Positions 18,545 to 28,365 are shown, counted from the first letter of the stretch. The stretch: 51,810 nt of DNA from Prevotellaceae bacterium (GCA_031276235.1 JAISNL010000002.1:1-51810); one strand, 5' to 3'. Program-made: numbers and translations. Notes: a model not told the origin generated them from the letters alone.

Positions 18545-18585
18545 AAACGCGAAGCAATCAAATCATTATTAATTGCTTCGTGTTT
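18545..18585. terminator. Hairpin in the dnaN-exonuclease gap
   Basis: AAACGCGAAGCAAT (18545-18558) pairs with ATTGCTTCGTGTTT (18572-18585), a 14-bp stem with one G-T pair and a 13-nt loop. No T run follows it in the minus direction, so it may act in RNA processing or attenuation rather than full termination. Confidence 0.45.
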
Positions 18586-18631
18586 TAAAATAATGCTGAT
18601 GCGAAGCTTTGAACACTTCTTCATTTTTATT

Positions 18632-19762
18632 TTATCCAATCATCATTGGCATTAATAACATCAGCAAATCGTCTTTTTCGGATTTGTCGAAAGGCAGGAA
18701 TAGCGCTGCTCTGTTAGAATCTGCCAACTCAATCGACACATTTTGCGAATTTATATTTGACAATATTTCTATCAAAAATGTAGATTTAAATCCTATTTCC
18801 ATATCCGTACCATCGTATTGGCACGAAATGCTGTCATCTCCTGAAATGGAAAAATCCAAATCTTGCGCATAGGATGTTAATTCGTTGCCTGCTATTTTCA
18901 ATTTTATCAGATTGCTTGCGGCGCTTGAAAACGTTGCTACGCGGCGAATGCAGTTCAAAAATTCAACTCTGTCAACCGTCATTTTATTCGGATTGTTTTG
19001 CGGTATTACTGAATTGTAACTTGGATAAATGCCTTCAATCAAATGACATACAAGAACATAATTGCCTAATGAAAATAAAACGTTTTTGCCGTCAAACTCG
19101 ATTTTTACATTTTCTTCTTCTTTTGTAAGTATTGTTTTCAAAAGATTTGCCGGTTTTTTGGGAAGTATGAACGATGCCGTTTTTTCGATTGTAACATCAT
19201 TGCGAGTGTAACGCACAAGTTTGTGTGCATCCGAAGCAACAAAAGTAAGATCATGTTTTTCTTCGTTCAAATCAAAATAAATACCGTTCATTACCGGGCG
19301 GAGCTGGTCTTCGGCGGTTGCAAACAGTGTATTGCTAATGCTTTCGAGCAAGGCATCAGATGTTATTTCTATTGTTGATTTTGTTTCTTCATCTATTATC
19401 GGGATTGAAGGAAATTCATCAACATTTGCTCCGGGAATATTGGATTTACCCGAGTTCCAGCGCATTTCAATCGACAAAGTTGTTTCATCAACTTTAAATA
19501 TCAATGGTTGATCAGAAAACTCGCGAAGCGAGTCGGTAAGCAGTTTTGCCGGAATTGCGATTTCTCCTTCCGACATGACATTTTCTATTTTCAGTGTTGA
19601 AACAAAAGTTGTTTCAATGTCGCACGCTGTTATTTTCAGTTCATTACCTTTCAGTTGGAACAAAAAATGATTCAATATCGGCAAATTGTTTTTGCTGCTT
19701 ATCACTTTGCTCAGCGTTTGTAAGCGATTTAATAATTCGTTGCTTGATACTACAAAATTCAT
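18632..19762 (-). CDS. dnaN: DNA polymerase III beta subunit (sliding clamp)
   Basis: 376 residues, the usual length, with three repeated clamp domains. Recognisable pieces are MNFVVSSNELLNRLQTLSKV at the start, the domain-2 LRPVMNGIYFD, the segment VASDAHKLVRYTRN, and the C-terminal LPFDKSEKDDLLMLLMPMMI, matching the family ending (P-M/V-R-hydrophobic region). It forms a ring dimer that tethers DNA polymerase to DNA. It has its own promoter (19808-19815). The exonuclease and FAH-family genes follow it on the same strand. Confidence 0.96.
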   Translation of the reverse strand: MNFVVSSNELLNRLQTLSKVISSKNNLPILNHFLFQLKGNELKITACDIETTFVSTLKIENVMSEGEIAIPAKLLTDSLREFSDQPLIFKVDETTLSIEMRWNSGKSNIPGANVDEFPSIPIIDEETKSTIEITSDALLESISNTLFATAEDQLRPVMNGIYFDLNEEKHDLTFVASDAHKLVRYTRNDVTIEKTASFILPKKPANLLKTILTKEEENVKIEFDGKNVLFSLGNYVLVCHLIEGIYPSYNSVIPQNNPNKMTVDRVEFLNCIRRVATFSSAASNLIKLKIAGNELTSYAQDLDFSISGDDSISCQYDGTDMEIGFKSTFLIEILSNINSQNVSIELADSNRAALFLPFDKSEKDDLLMLLMPMMIG

Positions 19763-19807
19763 AATGTATTTATTTCTGTATTGTTATGTATATAAAATAT
19801 ATCGCGG

Positions 19808-19815
19808 CAAAAGTA
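19808..19815 (-). promoter_or_regulatory. -7 promoter element of dnaN
   Basis: On the minus strand TACTTTTG followed by C (TAnnTTTGY), 46 bp before the dnaN ATG. Confidence 0.55.
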
Positions 19816-19851
19816 ATATTTTTTTATTATTTTGCGCAATTATGAGTAAAA

Positions 19852-20823
19852 CTATTTATCAACAAAGTCCGACAGTTTTTTTAACAATATATCAAAATCA
19901 ATCCATTTTGCAATTGCAATATCCTGATTTTCATTCATTATTAAATAAAAATTATTTGTGTCTGTCAACTGTATCTGTCCATAAATTTCTTTAGGCTTGT
20001 TCAAAACTATATTTTTAATTGTTAAAAATATTTTATTTTTATTCGTTTTTACAGTCAGTTTATAAGCAGGTTTTCGTTTTATAATTCTGTTTTTTTCTCT
20101 ATTGCCGATATCCGGTATTTTTGTATATTCAACTCCGTTGAAATAACTCAGGTAATTACGTATTTTTTCTTCATTGAATGATGTAATAAAATTTTGATTT
20201 TCAATATCAAATAGCATTAACTGATTTTTCGAATTATGAAAAATGATAAATGATTCTTCTGGTTGTTCAATATTTTCTACTGTGATTCTTTCTATTTCGG
20301 ACGGAAGATATTTGAATACATTGTTGTTGAAGTAAAAAGATGCATTAGCGCTGATATAATCTATGGTTCTGACATCAAATCCCGGAATAGAAAGCGCATA
20401 AGGTTGTTTTTTGTTTGTAATTAGCCCAACGCAAAGCGTATCGAAAATTGAAATTTTGAAATCCAGTTTTTTTGATTTTCCTGAAAAAACTTTCACATGA
20501 AATCCATGTTTATTGATTTTGTCAATAACTTGTTTTGTAATGCTTGCAGGTACAGGGAAATCGGCGTACTGATTAGATAGAGCATAAAGCAAATTGTCGA
20601 TAATCGGTTTGTTTGTAGATTTTCCGTCGGCAAGCCAAACTCCATCTTCGTTTTTTCGCAGTTCAGCCTGTATTGAATCGCGTTTTATTTTTATCAAATC
20701 TATTTCATCTTGTTTTATATTTCCGAAATCTTTTTCGGAAACAAGCAATATTGGAGCATGTATAATAAAATAAAATGTTATGCAAACAAATAAAAGAAGG
20801 AACAGTATTTTTATATTTTTCAT
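19852..20823 (-). CDS. DUF4340-like membrane-anchored protein
   Basis: 323 residues with one N-terminal hydrophobic helix (IKILFLLLFVCITFYFIIHA) acting as an anchor or uncleaved signal. The body alternates short beta strands: DEIDLIKIKRDSIQAELRKN, GVWLADGKSTNKPIIDNLLY, and a late DTNNFYLIMNENQDIAIAKW. The WxLADG-like segment and overall layout resemble DUF4340 proteins, which often accompany gliding/ABC-type genes, but the match is from memory and moderate. It stands alone between dnaN and a MITE. Its function is unknown. Confidence 0.6.
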   Translation of the reverse strand: MKNIKILFLLLFVCITFYFIIHAPILLVSEKDFGNIKQDEIDLIKIKRDSIQAELRKNEDGVWLADGKSTNKPIIDNLLYALSNQYADFPVPASITKQVIDKINKHGFHVKVFSGKSKKLDFKISIFDTLCVGLITNKKQPYALSIPGFDVRTIDYISANASFYFNNNVFKYLPSEIERITVENIEQPEESFIIFHNSKNQLMLFDIENQNFITSFNEEKIRNYLSYFNGVEYTKIPDIGNREKNRIIKRKPAYKLTVKTNKNKIFLTIKNIVLNKPKEIYGQIQLTDTNNFYLIMNENQDIAIAKWIDFDILLKKLSDFVDK

Positions 20824-20918
20824 TGCATTTGCAGTTTAGCCGTATATTCAAATATTTTAACAATGTACAAAGATAATGTTTTTTGATTTATGTACAAAAA
20901 AGTGCATGCAATAACCAT

Positions 20919-21046
20919 GGCAAACGCATTTAAATTCTAATAGATTGATAATCAAATATTGCTTTTTTTATATTTAATAAAAACTCAAAAATTTAATACT
21001 TAAAATGCCTGTAAATAAGATGAATAAAATTTTAAATGCATTTGTC
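20919..21046. mobile_element. MITE of ISAs1 type, 128 bp
   Basis: The ends are inverted: the left is GGCAAACGCATTTAAATTC and the right is GAATAAAATTTTAAATGCATTTGTC in its last bases (TIR about 16-18 bp, two changes). The interior, including TTGATAATCAAATATTG, is shared with the right end of the ISAs1 relic at 29045-29173. It has no coding capacity and was probably moved by an ISAs1 transposase in trans. Confidence 0.75.
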
Positions 21047-21089
21047 TTGGCTTATCAGGGAATGGAAATTGCTGAAAAATTCATGCTGA

Positions 21090-21245
21090 AAATATTTTTT
21101 CTGATATCTTGCCCACAAGATTTCTATACCGTTTGACAATCATGCTGGAGAAGTTGATGTTTTTGAACTCTTTTGAATTTTTTTTGAGAAAATCGTCTGC
21201 AATACAATAAATTTCAATAATTTTGTCGCTGGTAAGCTGTGCCGT
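21090..21245 (-). pseudogene. IS982-like transposase N-terminal fragment
   Basis: The minus strand encodes QLTSDKIIEIYCIADDFLKK followed by NSKEFKNINFSS, close in style to the start of IS982-family transposases (KIxEIFCxxDDFCK). No start or catalytic residues remain. It is a relic in the gap between a MITE and apt. Confidence 0.45.
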
Positions 21246-21368
21246 AATCTTTATTTATTTTATTGATTTATAGATATAAATATACTATAAATTAGCCAAC
21301 TTGCCTGCTTTTGCATACTTTTTTTATATTGAACTCAAGCTAATGAAGAATATAGATATAATAAACAA

Positions 21369-21929
21369 ATGGATACAAATGAAATTATAGACAAACTGAA
21401 AAAACAGGGTAAATCAATCGCTGCATCAATTGCTGAAATTAAAGATTATCCCGAACCCGGAATTTCGTTTAAAGATATAACTCCGGTATTGCAATCACCA
21501 GAATTATTCGACAAAGTTAATACCGCTTTGTCCGATTTGAGCAAATGTTTTGGCAATGCAGATTTGGTAATATCGCCCGAATCGCGCGGATTCCTTTTTG
21601 GACCTGTAATTGCCGACAGGCTTGGTACAGGATTTATTCCTGCCCGCAAATCGGGAAAACTTCCACGAGCCGTGATAGAAGAACCATACGGAAAAGAATA
21701 CGGAACGGATAAAATACAAATTCATAAAGATGCTATAAAAAAAGGACAGCGCGTGATAATTATTGACGATGTGCTTGCCACAGGAGGAACGGCAAAAGCA
21801 ATATCACGGCTTGTAGAACGCCTTGGCGGAATTGTTGCAGGTTACGTGTTTTTTATAGAATTATGCTACCTTGACGGAGCAAACTTACTCGGCAGCGACA
21901 AAGTGCTATCTTTGGTAGAATATAAATAG
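21369..21929 (+). CDS. apt: Adenine phosphoribosyltransferase
   Basis: 186 residues, the normal length. The type I PRTase PRPP-binding loop is RVIIIDDVLATGGTAKA. The adenine-side region is DYPEPGISFKDITPVL near residue 30 (the conserved P-x-F-x-G-I-x-F-x-D-I-T-P signature in APRT form) and SPESRGFLFGPVIADRLG. It salvages adenine plus PRPP to AMP in the cytoplasm. It stands alone and converges with fumarase; a shared hairpin lies between them. The promoter is not clear; TATATTGA at about 21328 is a weak candidate. Confidence 0.95.
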   Translation: MDTNEIIDKLKKQGKSIAASIAEIKDYPEPGISFKDITPVLQSPELFDKVNTALSDLSKCFGNADLVISPESRGFLFGPVIADRLGTGFIPARKSGKLPRAVIEEPYGKEYGTDKIQIHKDAIKKGQRVIIIDDVLATGGTAKAISRLVERLGGIVAGYVFFIELCYLDGANLLGSDKVLSLVEYK

Positions 21930-22043
21930 TTGTGCCTTATGAATAGTATTTACTGTAAATAATAGACAGTTTTTCTATTAATGTACATTGGCAATTTATT
22001 ATTAAAATCTCTACTGAACTACAAAAATTTTGGACATAAAAAA

Positions 22044-22078
22044 GGACAACCTTAATCGGGTCGTCCAAACAGTTTTTT
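22044..22078. terminator. Terminator hairpin between convergent apt and fumarase genes
   Basis: GGACAACC (22044-22051) pairs with GGTCGTCC (22059-22066) with one mismatch. A run of A precedes it and AGTTTTTT follows, so it can work in both directions. Confidence 0.65.
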
Positions 22079-22159
22079 GAAATTAATTGTTGTTGAATAC
22101 AATAAATTAATTACCAGTAATATAAAATTATAATTATTTTTTGTCTGTCAGTAAGATTT

Positions 22160-23800
22160 TTAACTGTTTACACATAAGCAAGGTTTTAATTGCATAAAAA
22201 AATCATTTCCTTTGTCGTCAACCAGAATGAATGCGGGAAAGTCAATAACTTCAATTTTCCATATTGCTTCCATTCCAAGTTCTGGATATTCAATACATTC
22301 AACTTTTTTAATATTGTTTTGCGCTAAAATTGCGGCAGGTCCTCCTATACTGCCGAGATAGAATCCTCCGTGTTTTTTGCAGGCATCTGTAACTTGTTGG
22401 CTGCGATTGCCTTTGGCTATCATTATCATGCTTCCGCCGTTTTGCTGAAACAAATCAACATACGAATCCATGCGTCCTGCAGTTGTTGGACCAAACGAAC
22501 CTGATGGCATTCCCTGTGGCGTTTTTGCAGGACCTGCGTAATAAACAGGATGTTCCTTTACATAATGCGGAAGTCCTTCGCCTGCATCTATACGTTCTTT
22601 GAGTTTGGCATGTGCGATATCGCGCCCTACGATAATTGTGCCGCTTAACGACAGTCGAGTGGCTACAGGATATTTTGTGAGTTCAGCAAGAATTTCTTTC
22701 ATCGGGCGATTCAAATCTATTTTTATTGCTCCGCTTTCTTCTGTTTTGCGCCATTCTTCGGGAATAAACCGTCCTGGATTTTCTTCCAGTTTTTCAATCC
22801 AAATGCCGTCCTTATTTATTTTTGCCTTTATATTTCTGTCGGCAGAACACGATACTGCCAAACCCACAGGACACGAGGCTCCATGTCGTGGGAGACGAAT
22901 TATTCTAACATCATGAGCATAATATTTTCCTCCAAACTGTGCGCCGAATCCCGACTGTTGAGCCGCTTTAAGAATTTTTGCTTCGAGTTCTGTATCTCTG
23001 AACGCCTGCCCTCCATCGTTTCCCTGTGTCGGTAATTCATCATAGTATTTTGTTGAAGCAAGTTTCACAGTTTTAAGGCAAGCATCTGCAGATGTTCCGC
23101 CTATCACAAAAGCGATATGATACGGAGGGCAAGCCGCCGTACCGAGTGTTTTCATCTTTTCAATCAAAAAATTTTCGAGCGTTTCGGGATTCAACAGCGC
23201 TTTTGTTTCCTGATAAAGATATGTTTTGTTGGATGAACCTCCGCCTTTGGCGATAAATAAAAATTTGTATTCATCTCCATTTGTTGCCTGAATGTCAATT
23301 TGTGCAGGAAGATTGCAACCCGAATTTTTCTCTTTATACATCGTCAGCGGCACAGTTTGCGAATAGCGCAGATTTTCCTGCGTATATGTGTTGTAAATTC
23401 CAAGCGAAAGCGCTTCTTCATCGTCGCCGCCTGTCCAAACCTGCTGACCTTTTTTGGCTATGACCGTTGCCGTGCCGGTATCCTGACAAAATGGCAAAAT
23501 GCCTTTTGACGACACTTCAGCATTTTGAAGCATTGTGAGTGCAACATATTTGTCGTTTTCTGTAGCTTCAGGGTCGTACAGAATGTTTGCAACCATTTGT
23601 TGATGTTCAGCTCGCAGCAAAAACGAACAGTCGCGTATTGCAGTTTGCGCAAGTTTGGTCAAGCCTTCAGGCTCTATTTTCAATATTGTTTTGCCTTCAA
23701 ATTCTGTTGTTGACACATGCTCTTTGGTAAGCAGATAATATTCCGTTTTATCTTGTTTTAACGGAAAAGGATTTTGATATTTAAATTCCGGTATTGGCAT
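22160..23800 (-). CDS. fumA: Class I fumarate hydratase (iron-sulfur)
   Basis: 546 residues, matching E. coli FumA/FumB. It interconverts fumarate and malate using a labile [4Fe-4S] cluster. The three cluster cysteines are visible: Cys105 in PFCQDTGT (the same number as in FumA), one in GTAACPPYH, and one in [10 protein letters not shown]. The catalytic-domain motifs [11 protein letters not shown] and [16 protein letters not shown] are present, and the fused C-terminal beta domain is complete. In an anaerobe or microaerophile this enzyme runs mainly toward fumarate for fumarate respiration, together with PEP carboxykinase also in this window (inference). A promoter lies just upstream at 23829-23836. 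Confidence 0.93.
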   Translation of the reverse strand: MPIPEFKYQNPFPLKQDKTEYYLLTKEHVSTTEFEGKTILKIEPEGLTKLAQTAIRDCSFLLRAEHQQMVANILYDPEATENDKYVALTMLQNAEVSSKGILPFCQDTGTATVIAKKGQQVWTGGDDEEALSLGIYNTYTQENLRYSQTVPLTMYKEKNSGCNLPAQIDIQATNGDEYKFLFIAKGGGSSNKTYLYQETKALLNPETLENFLIEKMKTLGTAACPPYHIAFVIGGTSADACLKTVKLASTKYYDELPTQGNDGGQAFRDTELEAKILKAAQQSGFGAQFGGKYYAHDVRIIRLPRHGASCPVGLAVSCSADRNIKAKINKDGIWIEKLEENPGRFIPEEWRKTEESGAIKIDLNRPMKEILAELTKYPVATRLSLSGTIIVGRDIAHAKLKERIDAGEGLPHYVKEHPVYYAGPAKTPQGMPSGSFGPTTAGRMDSYVDLFQQNGGSMIMIAKGNRSQQVTDACKKHGGFYLGSIGGPAAILAQNNIKKVECIEYPELGMEAIWKIEVIDFPAFILVDDKGNDFFMQLKPCLCVNS

Positions 23801-23828
23801 AATTCTTTATTTTTTTGTTTTAATGATA

Positions 23829-23836
23829 CAAAAGTA
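23829..23836 (-). promoter_or_regulatory. -7 promoter element of the fumarase gene
   Basis: TACTTTTG on the minus strand, 29 bp before the ATG, fits TAnnTTTG. The gap 23837-24030 otherwise holds only a hairpin CGTTTTG...CAAAACG near 23888-23909. Confidence 0.55.
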
Positions 23837-24030
23837 ATAAGATAATTTTTAAATACAGATTATTGGTTAAAAAATTGGTAATAGCGTTTTGAGACCTTAG
23901 CAAAACGTTCAGATGATAAAATATGATAAAAAACTTTTAATTTTTTTATTTTCAATACTTCATTATCAAATGACATAATTATTTGATTATAATTGAAATA
24001 ATTGTTAAATTAAATTAAATGAATACAATA

Positions 24031-24062
24031 TTGTACACCTGAATAAAAAAATATTATATTTG
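24031..24062 (+). promoter_or_regulatory. Promoter of the IS1595-type transposase cluster
   Basis: TTG at 24031-24033, a 21-bp spacer, then TATATTTG (24055-24062) followed by C. This matches the Bacteroidota consensus apart from the first T of the -33 box. The start point is about 24069, 21 bp before the transposase ATG. Confidence 0.6.
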
Positions 24063-24089
24063 CAACTTCATTATAAACAGAATACAATT

Positions 24090-25034
24090 ATGAACTTATT
24101 AAATGTCAGCAAGACCTTTCCAAATGAAGCAAGTTGCAAACGAAAATGGACGGCAAGCAGAGATCATCATGGCGCAATATGCTCTCATTGCGGCAGTAAT
24201 GCACATTATTGGAAATCAGACAAAGAATGTTATGAATGTAAAATCTGCAAATATGGACAAAGTTTGAAGTCAAATATAATAAGGCTCGGTTCACGCTTGC
24301 CGTTTCGTTACTGGTTTATAGCATTTCATTTACTCACTTCGACCAAAAAGAGTTTTTCTGCCAAAGAATTACAACGACAGTTAGGACACAAATATTACGA
24401 ACCGATATGGACATTGCTGCACAAATTACGCGATGCCGAATATAGATTGGAAGGTGTAATCGAATTTGACGAAGGATTTTTCAGTACAGAACTTCAAGCA
24501 GATGAAAAAAACAAACCGTTGAAGCGTGGACGTGGCAGTCAAAAGAAAAGCAAGGTTTTGGTAATGTCCGAAAGTGTTCCTGTACAGAAAAATGAAAACA
24601 AAAAAGAATGTAAAAAATCCAGCAACAAAGATAAAATACGTAAAGTAAATCATATAAAAATATTTGTTATCAACGACTTAAAATCGGAGACAATTAACAG
24701 TAAGGTACAAAAACACATAGACAAGCAGGCAGAAATAGATTCCGACAATTCCACTTCCTACACCAATTTAGGCAGTCCTGTAGCACAACACCGTCCGAAA
24801 GTCATACCCAATGAACTGATTGAAAAAGCATTACTCTGGGTTCATATTGCAATAAGTAATGCCAAGCGTATGTTGCTGGATATTTTTCACGATATAAAGC
24901 CTGAATATCTGCAAAATTATCTGAACGGGTTTTGTTACAAGTTCAATCGTAAATACTTTGGTGAAGTACAGTTTGAGCGATTATTGGTGATTTCTGTCGC
25001 TTATAAAAATCAATTTAGGTATCATGTACTATAA
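24090..25034 (+). CDS. IS1595-family transposase, apparently full length
   Basis: 314 residues from the ATG at 24090. The N-terminal zinc-ribbon has two cysteine pairs (CSHCGSNAHYW and CYECKICKYGQ). The DDE/N catalytic core shows the first Asp in VIEFDEGFF, the second in IDSDNSTSYTNL, and the final HIAISNAKRMLLDIFHDIKP region with Asn in place of Glu, as in several IS1595 groups. The end NYLNGFCYKFNRKYF matches the family. All motifs are intact, unlike every other transposase in this window. I cannot find convincing terminal inverted repeats, and the next gene starts only 7 bp downstream. It is therefore either an IS with passenger genes or a transposase stranded or domesticated in a chromosomal operon. 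Confidence 0.88.
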   Translation: MNLLNVSKTFPNEASCKRKWTASRDHHGAICSHCGSNAHYWKSDKECYECKICKYGQSLKSNIIRLGSRLPFRYWFIAFHLLTSTKKSFSAKELQRQLGHKYYEPIWTLLHKLRDAEYRLEGVIEFDEGFFSTELQADEKNKPLKRGRGSQKKSKVLVMSESVPVQKNENKKECKKSSNKDKIRKVNHIKIFVINDLKSETINSKVQKHIDKQAEIDSDNSTSYTNLGSPVAQHRPKVIPNELIEKALLWVHIAISNAKRMLLDIFHDIKPEYLQNYLNGFCYKFNRKYFGEVQFERLLVISVAYKNQFRYHVL

Positions 25035-25041
25035 TCATTAA

Positions 25042-26163
25042 ATGAAAAATTATATGAAACGTTTATTATTAATATTTTTATCGATACTGTTTACATTTAC
25101 TGCATTTTCGCAGCAAGTCTCTTTCAGCAATGAAATAAAAAATACAGAAGACGAAAATGTAAAACAAATTGCCGAAATTTGGGAAAAATATATACAAAAA
25201 TGTTGGCAACAACCGGATTCGGCTGCAATGTTATATTGGAATTCCATAGAAAATAGAGAAAATAATTTACATGCTGATATAATAAGATTCAATTTTCCTG
25301 ATTGTTTTTATTATCGTACAGGCAAAGTTTTTACGTATAATATAAAGCCAAGTAGAAATAATGATTTTTATGAGATAAACAGTATGTCGTTGATTAAAAA
25401 AGATAACGAAATAACAGATGTACTTGCTTGTTTCAGAGTGTGTGCGGCAAAAGAAAATAATGAATTTAAACTTTATAATTATTTTTATACCATAAAAGAT
25501 AATCTTAACAGTTATTTGGTTGATGGTATTGAGTATTATTATCCCAAATATTATGAATTTGACAAAGAAAAAGCACAACAATCATCCGATTTTTTGCAAA
25601 ACATGCATAATAAATACAATATAGCACAGAAGCAACCAATTATTTATATAGTATCAAACAGTTTGGACGAATGTAATGAATTGATAGGATTTAACTATAC
25701 CGTAATGAGTAACACAAATAAAAATGCAGGATCATTTAGATTTCCGAATATTTTGATTGCTGCAAAAGTTAACCATATTCATGAATTAACTCATAGTATT
25801 TTTGATATAGTTTTTAATTCCTCTACGCTTATGTCCGAAGGGATTGCCACATACTATGGTGGCAACGCAGGGATACAATTACCTGAATTAAAAAAGAATT
25901 TCAAACAATATGTTGCAGCAAATACCGAAACAGATTTATCTGATTTTAATGCATATTATAAGTTATTAGAGGATGGTTCAAATCCTGTTTATACTGTCGG
26001 CGCACTAATAATTGAACATTCAATGAAAAATGGTGGAGAACAGGCAGTTGTGAGATTACTCAAATACAGTGATGATAATATTTACGATTTATTCCTTAAT
26101 GAATTTGGCATAAAGAGAGAGGAAGTACATAATTTTATTTTGCAACTTGTACATGATGAATAA
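25042..26163 (+). CDS. Secreted gluzincin-type zinc metalloprotease (peptidase MA-like)
   Basis: 373 residues. A signal peptide (KRLLLIFLSILFTFTAFSQQ) exports it; starts at 25042 and 25054 are both possible. In the C-terminal half HELTHSIFDIV supplies an HExxH zinc site. The later MSEGIATYYGG supplies the third ligand Glu in the pattern of gluzincins with a peptidase-MA-like domain. The N-terminal half (residues 25-190) shows an NTF2-like or unknown alpha/beta region with no clear motif. It should cleave peptides or proteins outside the cytoplasm, but the substrate is unknown. It begins 7 bp after the transposase gene and overlaps the next small ORF, so the three probably share one transcript. 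It is not a standard IS1595 passenger gene. Confidence 0.7.
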   Translation: MKNYMKRLLLIFLSILFTFTAFSQQVSFSNEIKNTEDENVKQIAEIWEKYIQKCWQQPDSAAMLYWNSIENRENNLHADIIRFNFPDCFYYRTGKVFTYNIKPSRNNDFYEINSMSLIKKDNEITDVLACFRVCAAKENNEFKLYNYFYTIKDNLNSYLVDGIEYYYPKYYEFDKEKAQQSSDFLQNMHNKYNIAQKQPIIYIVSNSLDECNELIGFNYTVMSNTNKNAGSFRFPNILIAAKVNHIHELTHSIFDIVFNSSTLMSEGIATYYGGNAGIQLPELKKNFKQYVAANTETDLSDFNAYYKLLEDGSNPVYTVGALIIEHSMKNGGEQAVVRLLKYSDDNIYDLFLNEFGIKREEVHNFILQLVHDE

Positions 26164-26344
26164 AAGATATTGCATATTTGACACACATGCGAATAATACT
26201 TATTATTACAATATAGACAATAATGTGTTGCTTTATTTACCTGAAACACATAAATATATTATTAACGAGAATAATAAATCATTATTATCTAAACATATCA
26301 AATCTGATAGAGATTATTTAGTTCCTCCAATAAGTTTCGGTTAG
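26153..26344 (+). CDS. Small hypothetical protein overlapping the metalloprotease gene
   Basis: 63-64 codons from ATG 26153 or 26156, starting inside the last codons of the protease gene (overlap about 10 bp). The sequence [20 protein letters not shown] followed by [15 protein letters not shown] resembles in style the first ~60 residues of peptide-maturation radical SAM proteins of Bacteroidota. Here the frame stops with LVPPISFG, and the stop codon overlaps the ruvC stop on the other strand. It may be a true small protein (substrate or inhibitor of the protease), or a truncated gene cut off by a rearrangement that brought in ruvC. I cannot tell which. Confidence 0.5.
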   Translation: MMNKRYCIFDTHANNTYYYNIDNNVLLYLPETHKYIINENNKSLLSKHIKSDRDYLVPPISFG

Positions 26345-26949
26345 CAGTCATGCGGCAAGCAGTCCATGCGCATCGGTTTTTTCACACGCTTTGTATTTTG
26401 ATTTATAAAATCTTTCCACGATTTGTATGGCGACGCATCTTTTACAACTGCTCCGCTTGTTTGATAATAATGACAGAGCGCAGCCGCCAAACCATCGGTA
26501 GCATCCATATTTTGAGGCAGTTTTTTTATTTTCAATAACTTTTGCAATGTAAGCGCCACCTGTTCTTTTGATGCCGAACCGCGTCCTGTTATCGACATTT
26601 TTATTTTGCGCGGCGCATATTCAAAAATCGGAATCGAACGCTGTAATGCTGCGGCAATAGCTGCTCCTTGTGCGCGACCAAGTTTAAGCATACTTTGAAC
26701 ATTTTTGCCGTAAAACGGCGCTTCAATCGAAAGTTCGTCTGGATGATATTCGTCAATAAGTTGGCTGATTCTGTCAAAAATGGTTTTAAGTTTAATATAA
26801 TGGTCGCCATATTTTTTCAATTCAATAGAACCCAAAATCATTAATTCCGGTTTTTTTCCATTAATTTTAATCAAACCGTAACCCAATATCGTTGTTCCGG
26901 GATCAACGCCTAAAATTATTTTTTCGCTTTCAATCTTTTTATTCAGCAT
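26341..26949 (-). CDS. ruvC: Holliday junction resolvase RuvC
   Basis: 202 residues, slightly longer than E. coli RuvC (173) at the C-terminus. The catalytic acid residues lie in [15 protein letters not shown] (Asp16), [19 protein letters not shown] (Glu), and the terminal [14 protein letters not shown] (two Asp). The RNase H-like fold residues and the [19 protein letters not shown] loop are intact. It cuts four-way junctions made by RuvAB-driven branch migration. Its start overlaps the tilS stop by 11 bp, so the two are cotranscribed from upstream of tilS. Its stop overlaps the end of the small plus-strand ORF by 4 bp. Confidence 0.93.
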   Translation of the reverse strand: MLNKKIESEKIILGVDPGTTILGYGLIKINGKKPELMILGSIELKKYGDHYIKLKTIFDRISQLIDEYHPDELSIEAPFYGKNVQSMLKLGRAQGAAIAAALQRSIPIFEYAPRKIKMSITGRGSASKEQVALTLQKLLKIKKLPQNMDATDGLAAALCHYYQTSGAVVKDASPYKSWKDFINQNTKRVKKPMRMDCLPHDC

Positions 26950-28270
26950 GTTGGTATGTTATTTTCAAAATTGTTTTACAATTTTCGTCTATCTTAAAAT
27001 AATCGTCAATCCTGTGATTTACAAGCCATACAATTTTTCCGTTAGACGTTAAAACGCATTGTTCGTCTTTTTCAAACTGCGATATTTTTTCGTCTATAAA
27101 ATAATCGCTTAGTTTTTTTCGTCCAACCATGCCGAAAGGCGTAAAACTGTCTCCTGCTTGCCATTTGCGTAATATTAGAGGAAATTTTAATTTGTCGAAA
27201 TCTAAAAACGCTATATTCCGGCTTTTTTCTATGGTTATATTTTTATTTTCTTTTTTCTCTATTTTCAATGATATGGGACAATCTATTGCGGTAGCGTTTT
27301 CATCAATTTTGACAGAGAAATATTCATCTGATTTTAATGTTGATATAATTAAATTTTTTCTATCTTTAAGCAAAACATGAGTTGTCGAAAAAAATTTTTT
27401 ACCAGATGCGCCATCAAGCGCCTCACAAATATCGGCAATGCGCTCTGTACTAAAATTGTAGTGTTGTAACATTTCGAAAAGCCACAGCCGCGGATTTTCT
27501 GTTTGCTGCAGTTTGTTAATGTCAATAAAAAAATTATTGCCGTCAGAACTGGCAATATCGGCGATTATTTTGGTTTTCATCGATTGCAGCACAGCGTAAC
27601 ATTGAGACAAATGGTTCATGTTTTCAGTCATAGTTTGCAAAAACGATGGATTTATTTTTTCAAATTCAGTGATTATGTTGTTGCGTATTCTGTTGCGTGA
27701 AAATTTTACGTTACTGTTGGTTTCGTCTGTACAAAAATCAATATTGTGTTTCTCTGCATGGTTTTCTATCTGTCGGCGCGAAGCAAACAGCAATGGACGA
27801 ATAATGGTATCGGTTTTTTCCCTTATTCCCAGCAAGCCTTTTATTCCCGTACCGCGAACAAGGTTCAGAAAAAATGTTTCGATAACATCGTTTTTGTTGT
27901 GAGCTATTGCTATTTTGGAATAATTATACTGTTTTCGGATAGTTTCAAACCAATTGTAACGCAATTCTCGCGCCGCCATTTCTATCGAAATTTTTTGTTG
28001 ACAGGCATAATTTTCAGTATCGAATTTTACATAATGTAATATTAAGTCATGTGATTTTGCAAATGCTTCAACAAAAGCGGCATCATCGTCAGACGCTTTG
28101 CCGCGCAACGAAAAATTGCAGTGAGCAAGCGCCGTATCGAATTTTGCCACGCGAAACAGATTTGCCATAACAATGGAATCTATGCCACCGCTGACGGCAA
28201 GCAATATTTTGTCACTACGTTTTGATATGCCGAGTTTTTCAACGTTTTTTTCAAATTCAATCTGTAACAT
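26939..28270 (-). CDS. tilS: tRNA(Ile)-lysidine synthase TilS
   Basis: 443 residues from the ATG at 28270; the frame extends 18 codons further up without a better start. The PP-loop ATPase motif is [17 protein letters not shown] near residue 24-30. It is followed by the family pattern [41 protein letters not shown] and [17 protein letters not shown]. The C-terminal TilS substrate-binding domain ends in REF-like [16 protein letters not shown]. It converts C34 of tRNA-Ile(CAU) to lysidine so that AUA codons are read, an essential cytoplasmic step. It precedes ruvC on the same strand. The upstream flank is a graveyard of IS fragments. Confidence 0.92.
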   Translation of the reverse strand: MLQIEFEKNVEKLGISKRSDKILLAVSGGIDSIVMANLFRVAKFDTALAHCNFSLRGKASDDDAAFVEAFAKSHDLILHYVKFDTENYACQQKISIEMAARELRYNWFETIRKQYNYSKIAIAHNKNDVIETFFLNLVRGTGIKGLLGIREKTDTIIRPLLFASRRQIENHAEKHNIDFCTDETNSNVKFSRNRIRNNIITEFEKINPSFLQTMTENMNHLSQCYAVLQSMKTKIIADIASSDGNNFFIDINKLQQTENPRLWLFEMLQHYNFSTERIADICEALDGASGKKFFSTTHVLLKDRKNLIISTLKSDEYFSVKIDENATAIDCPISLKIEKKENKNITIEKSRNIAFLDFDKLKFPLILRKWQAGDSFTPFGMVGRKKLSDYFIDEKISQFEKDEQCVLTSNGKIVWLVNHRIDDYFKIDENCKTILKITYQHAE

Positions 28271-28365
28271 GGCACAAAAATAATAAAAATATACCAATAC
28301 AACTCGCACTATAATGTATCCCAAATTAGGACAGCAAGTTAAGACAAAAAAAATATATTTGCGAG

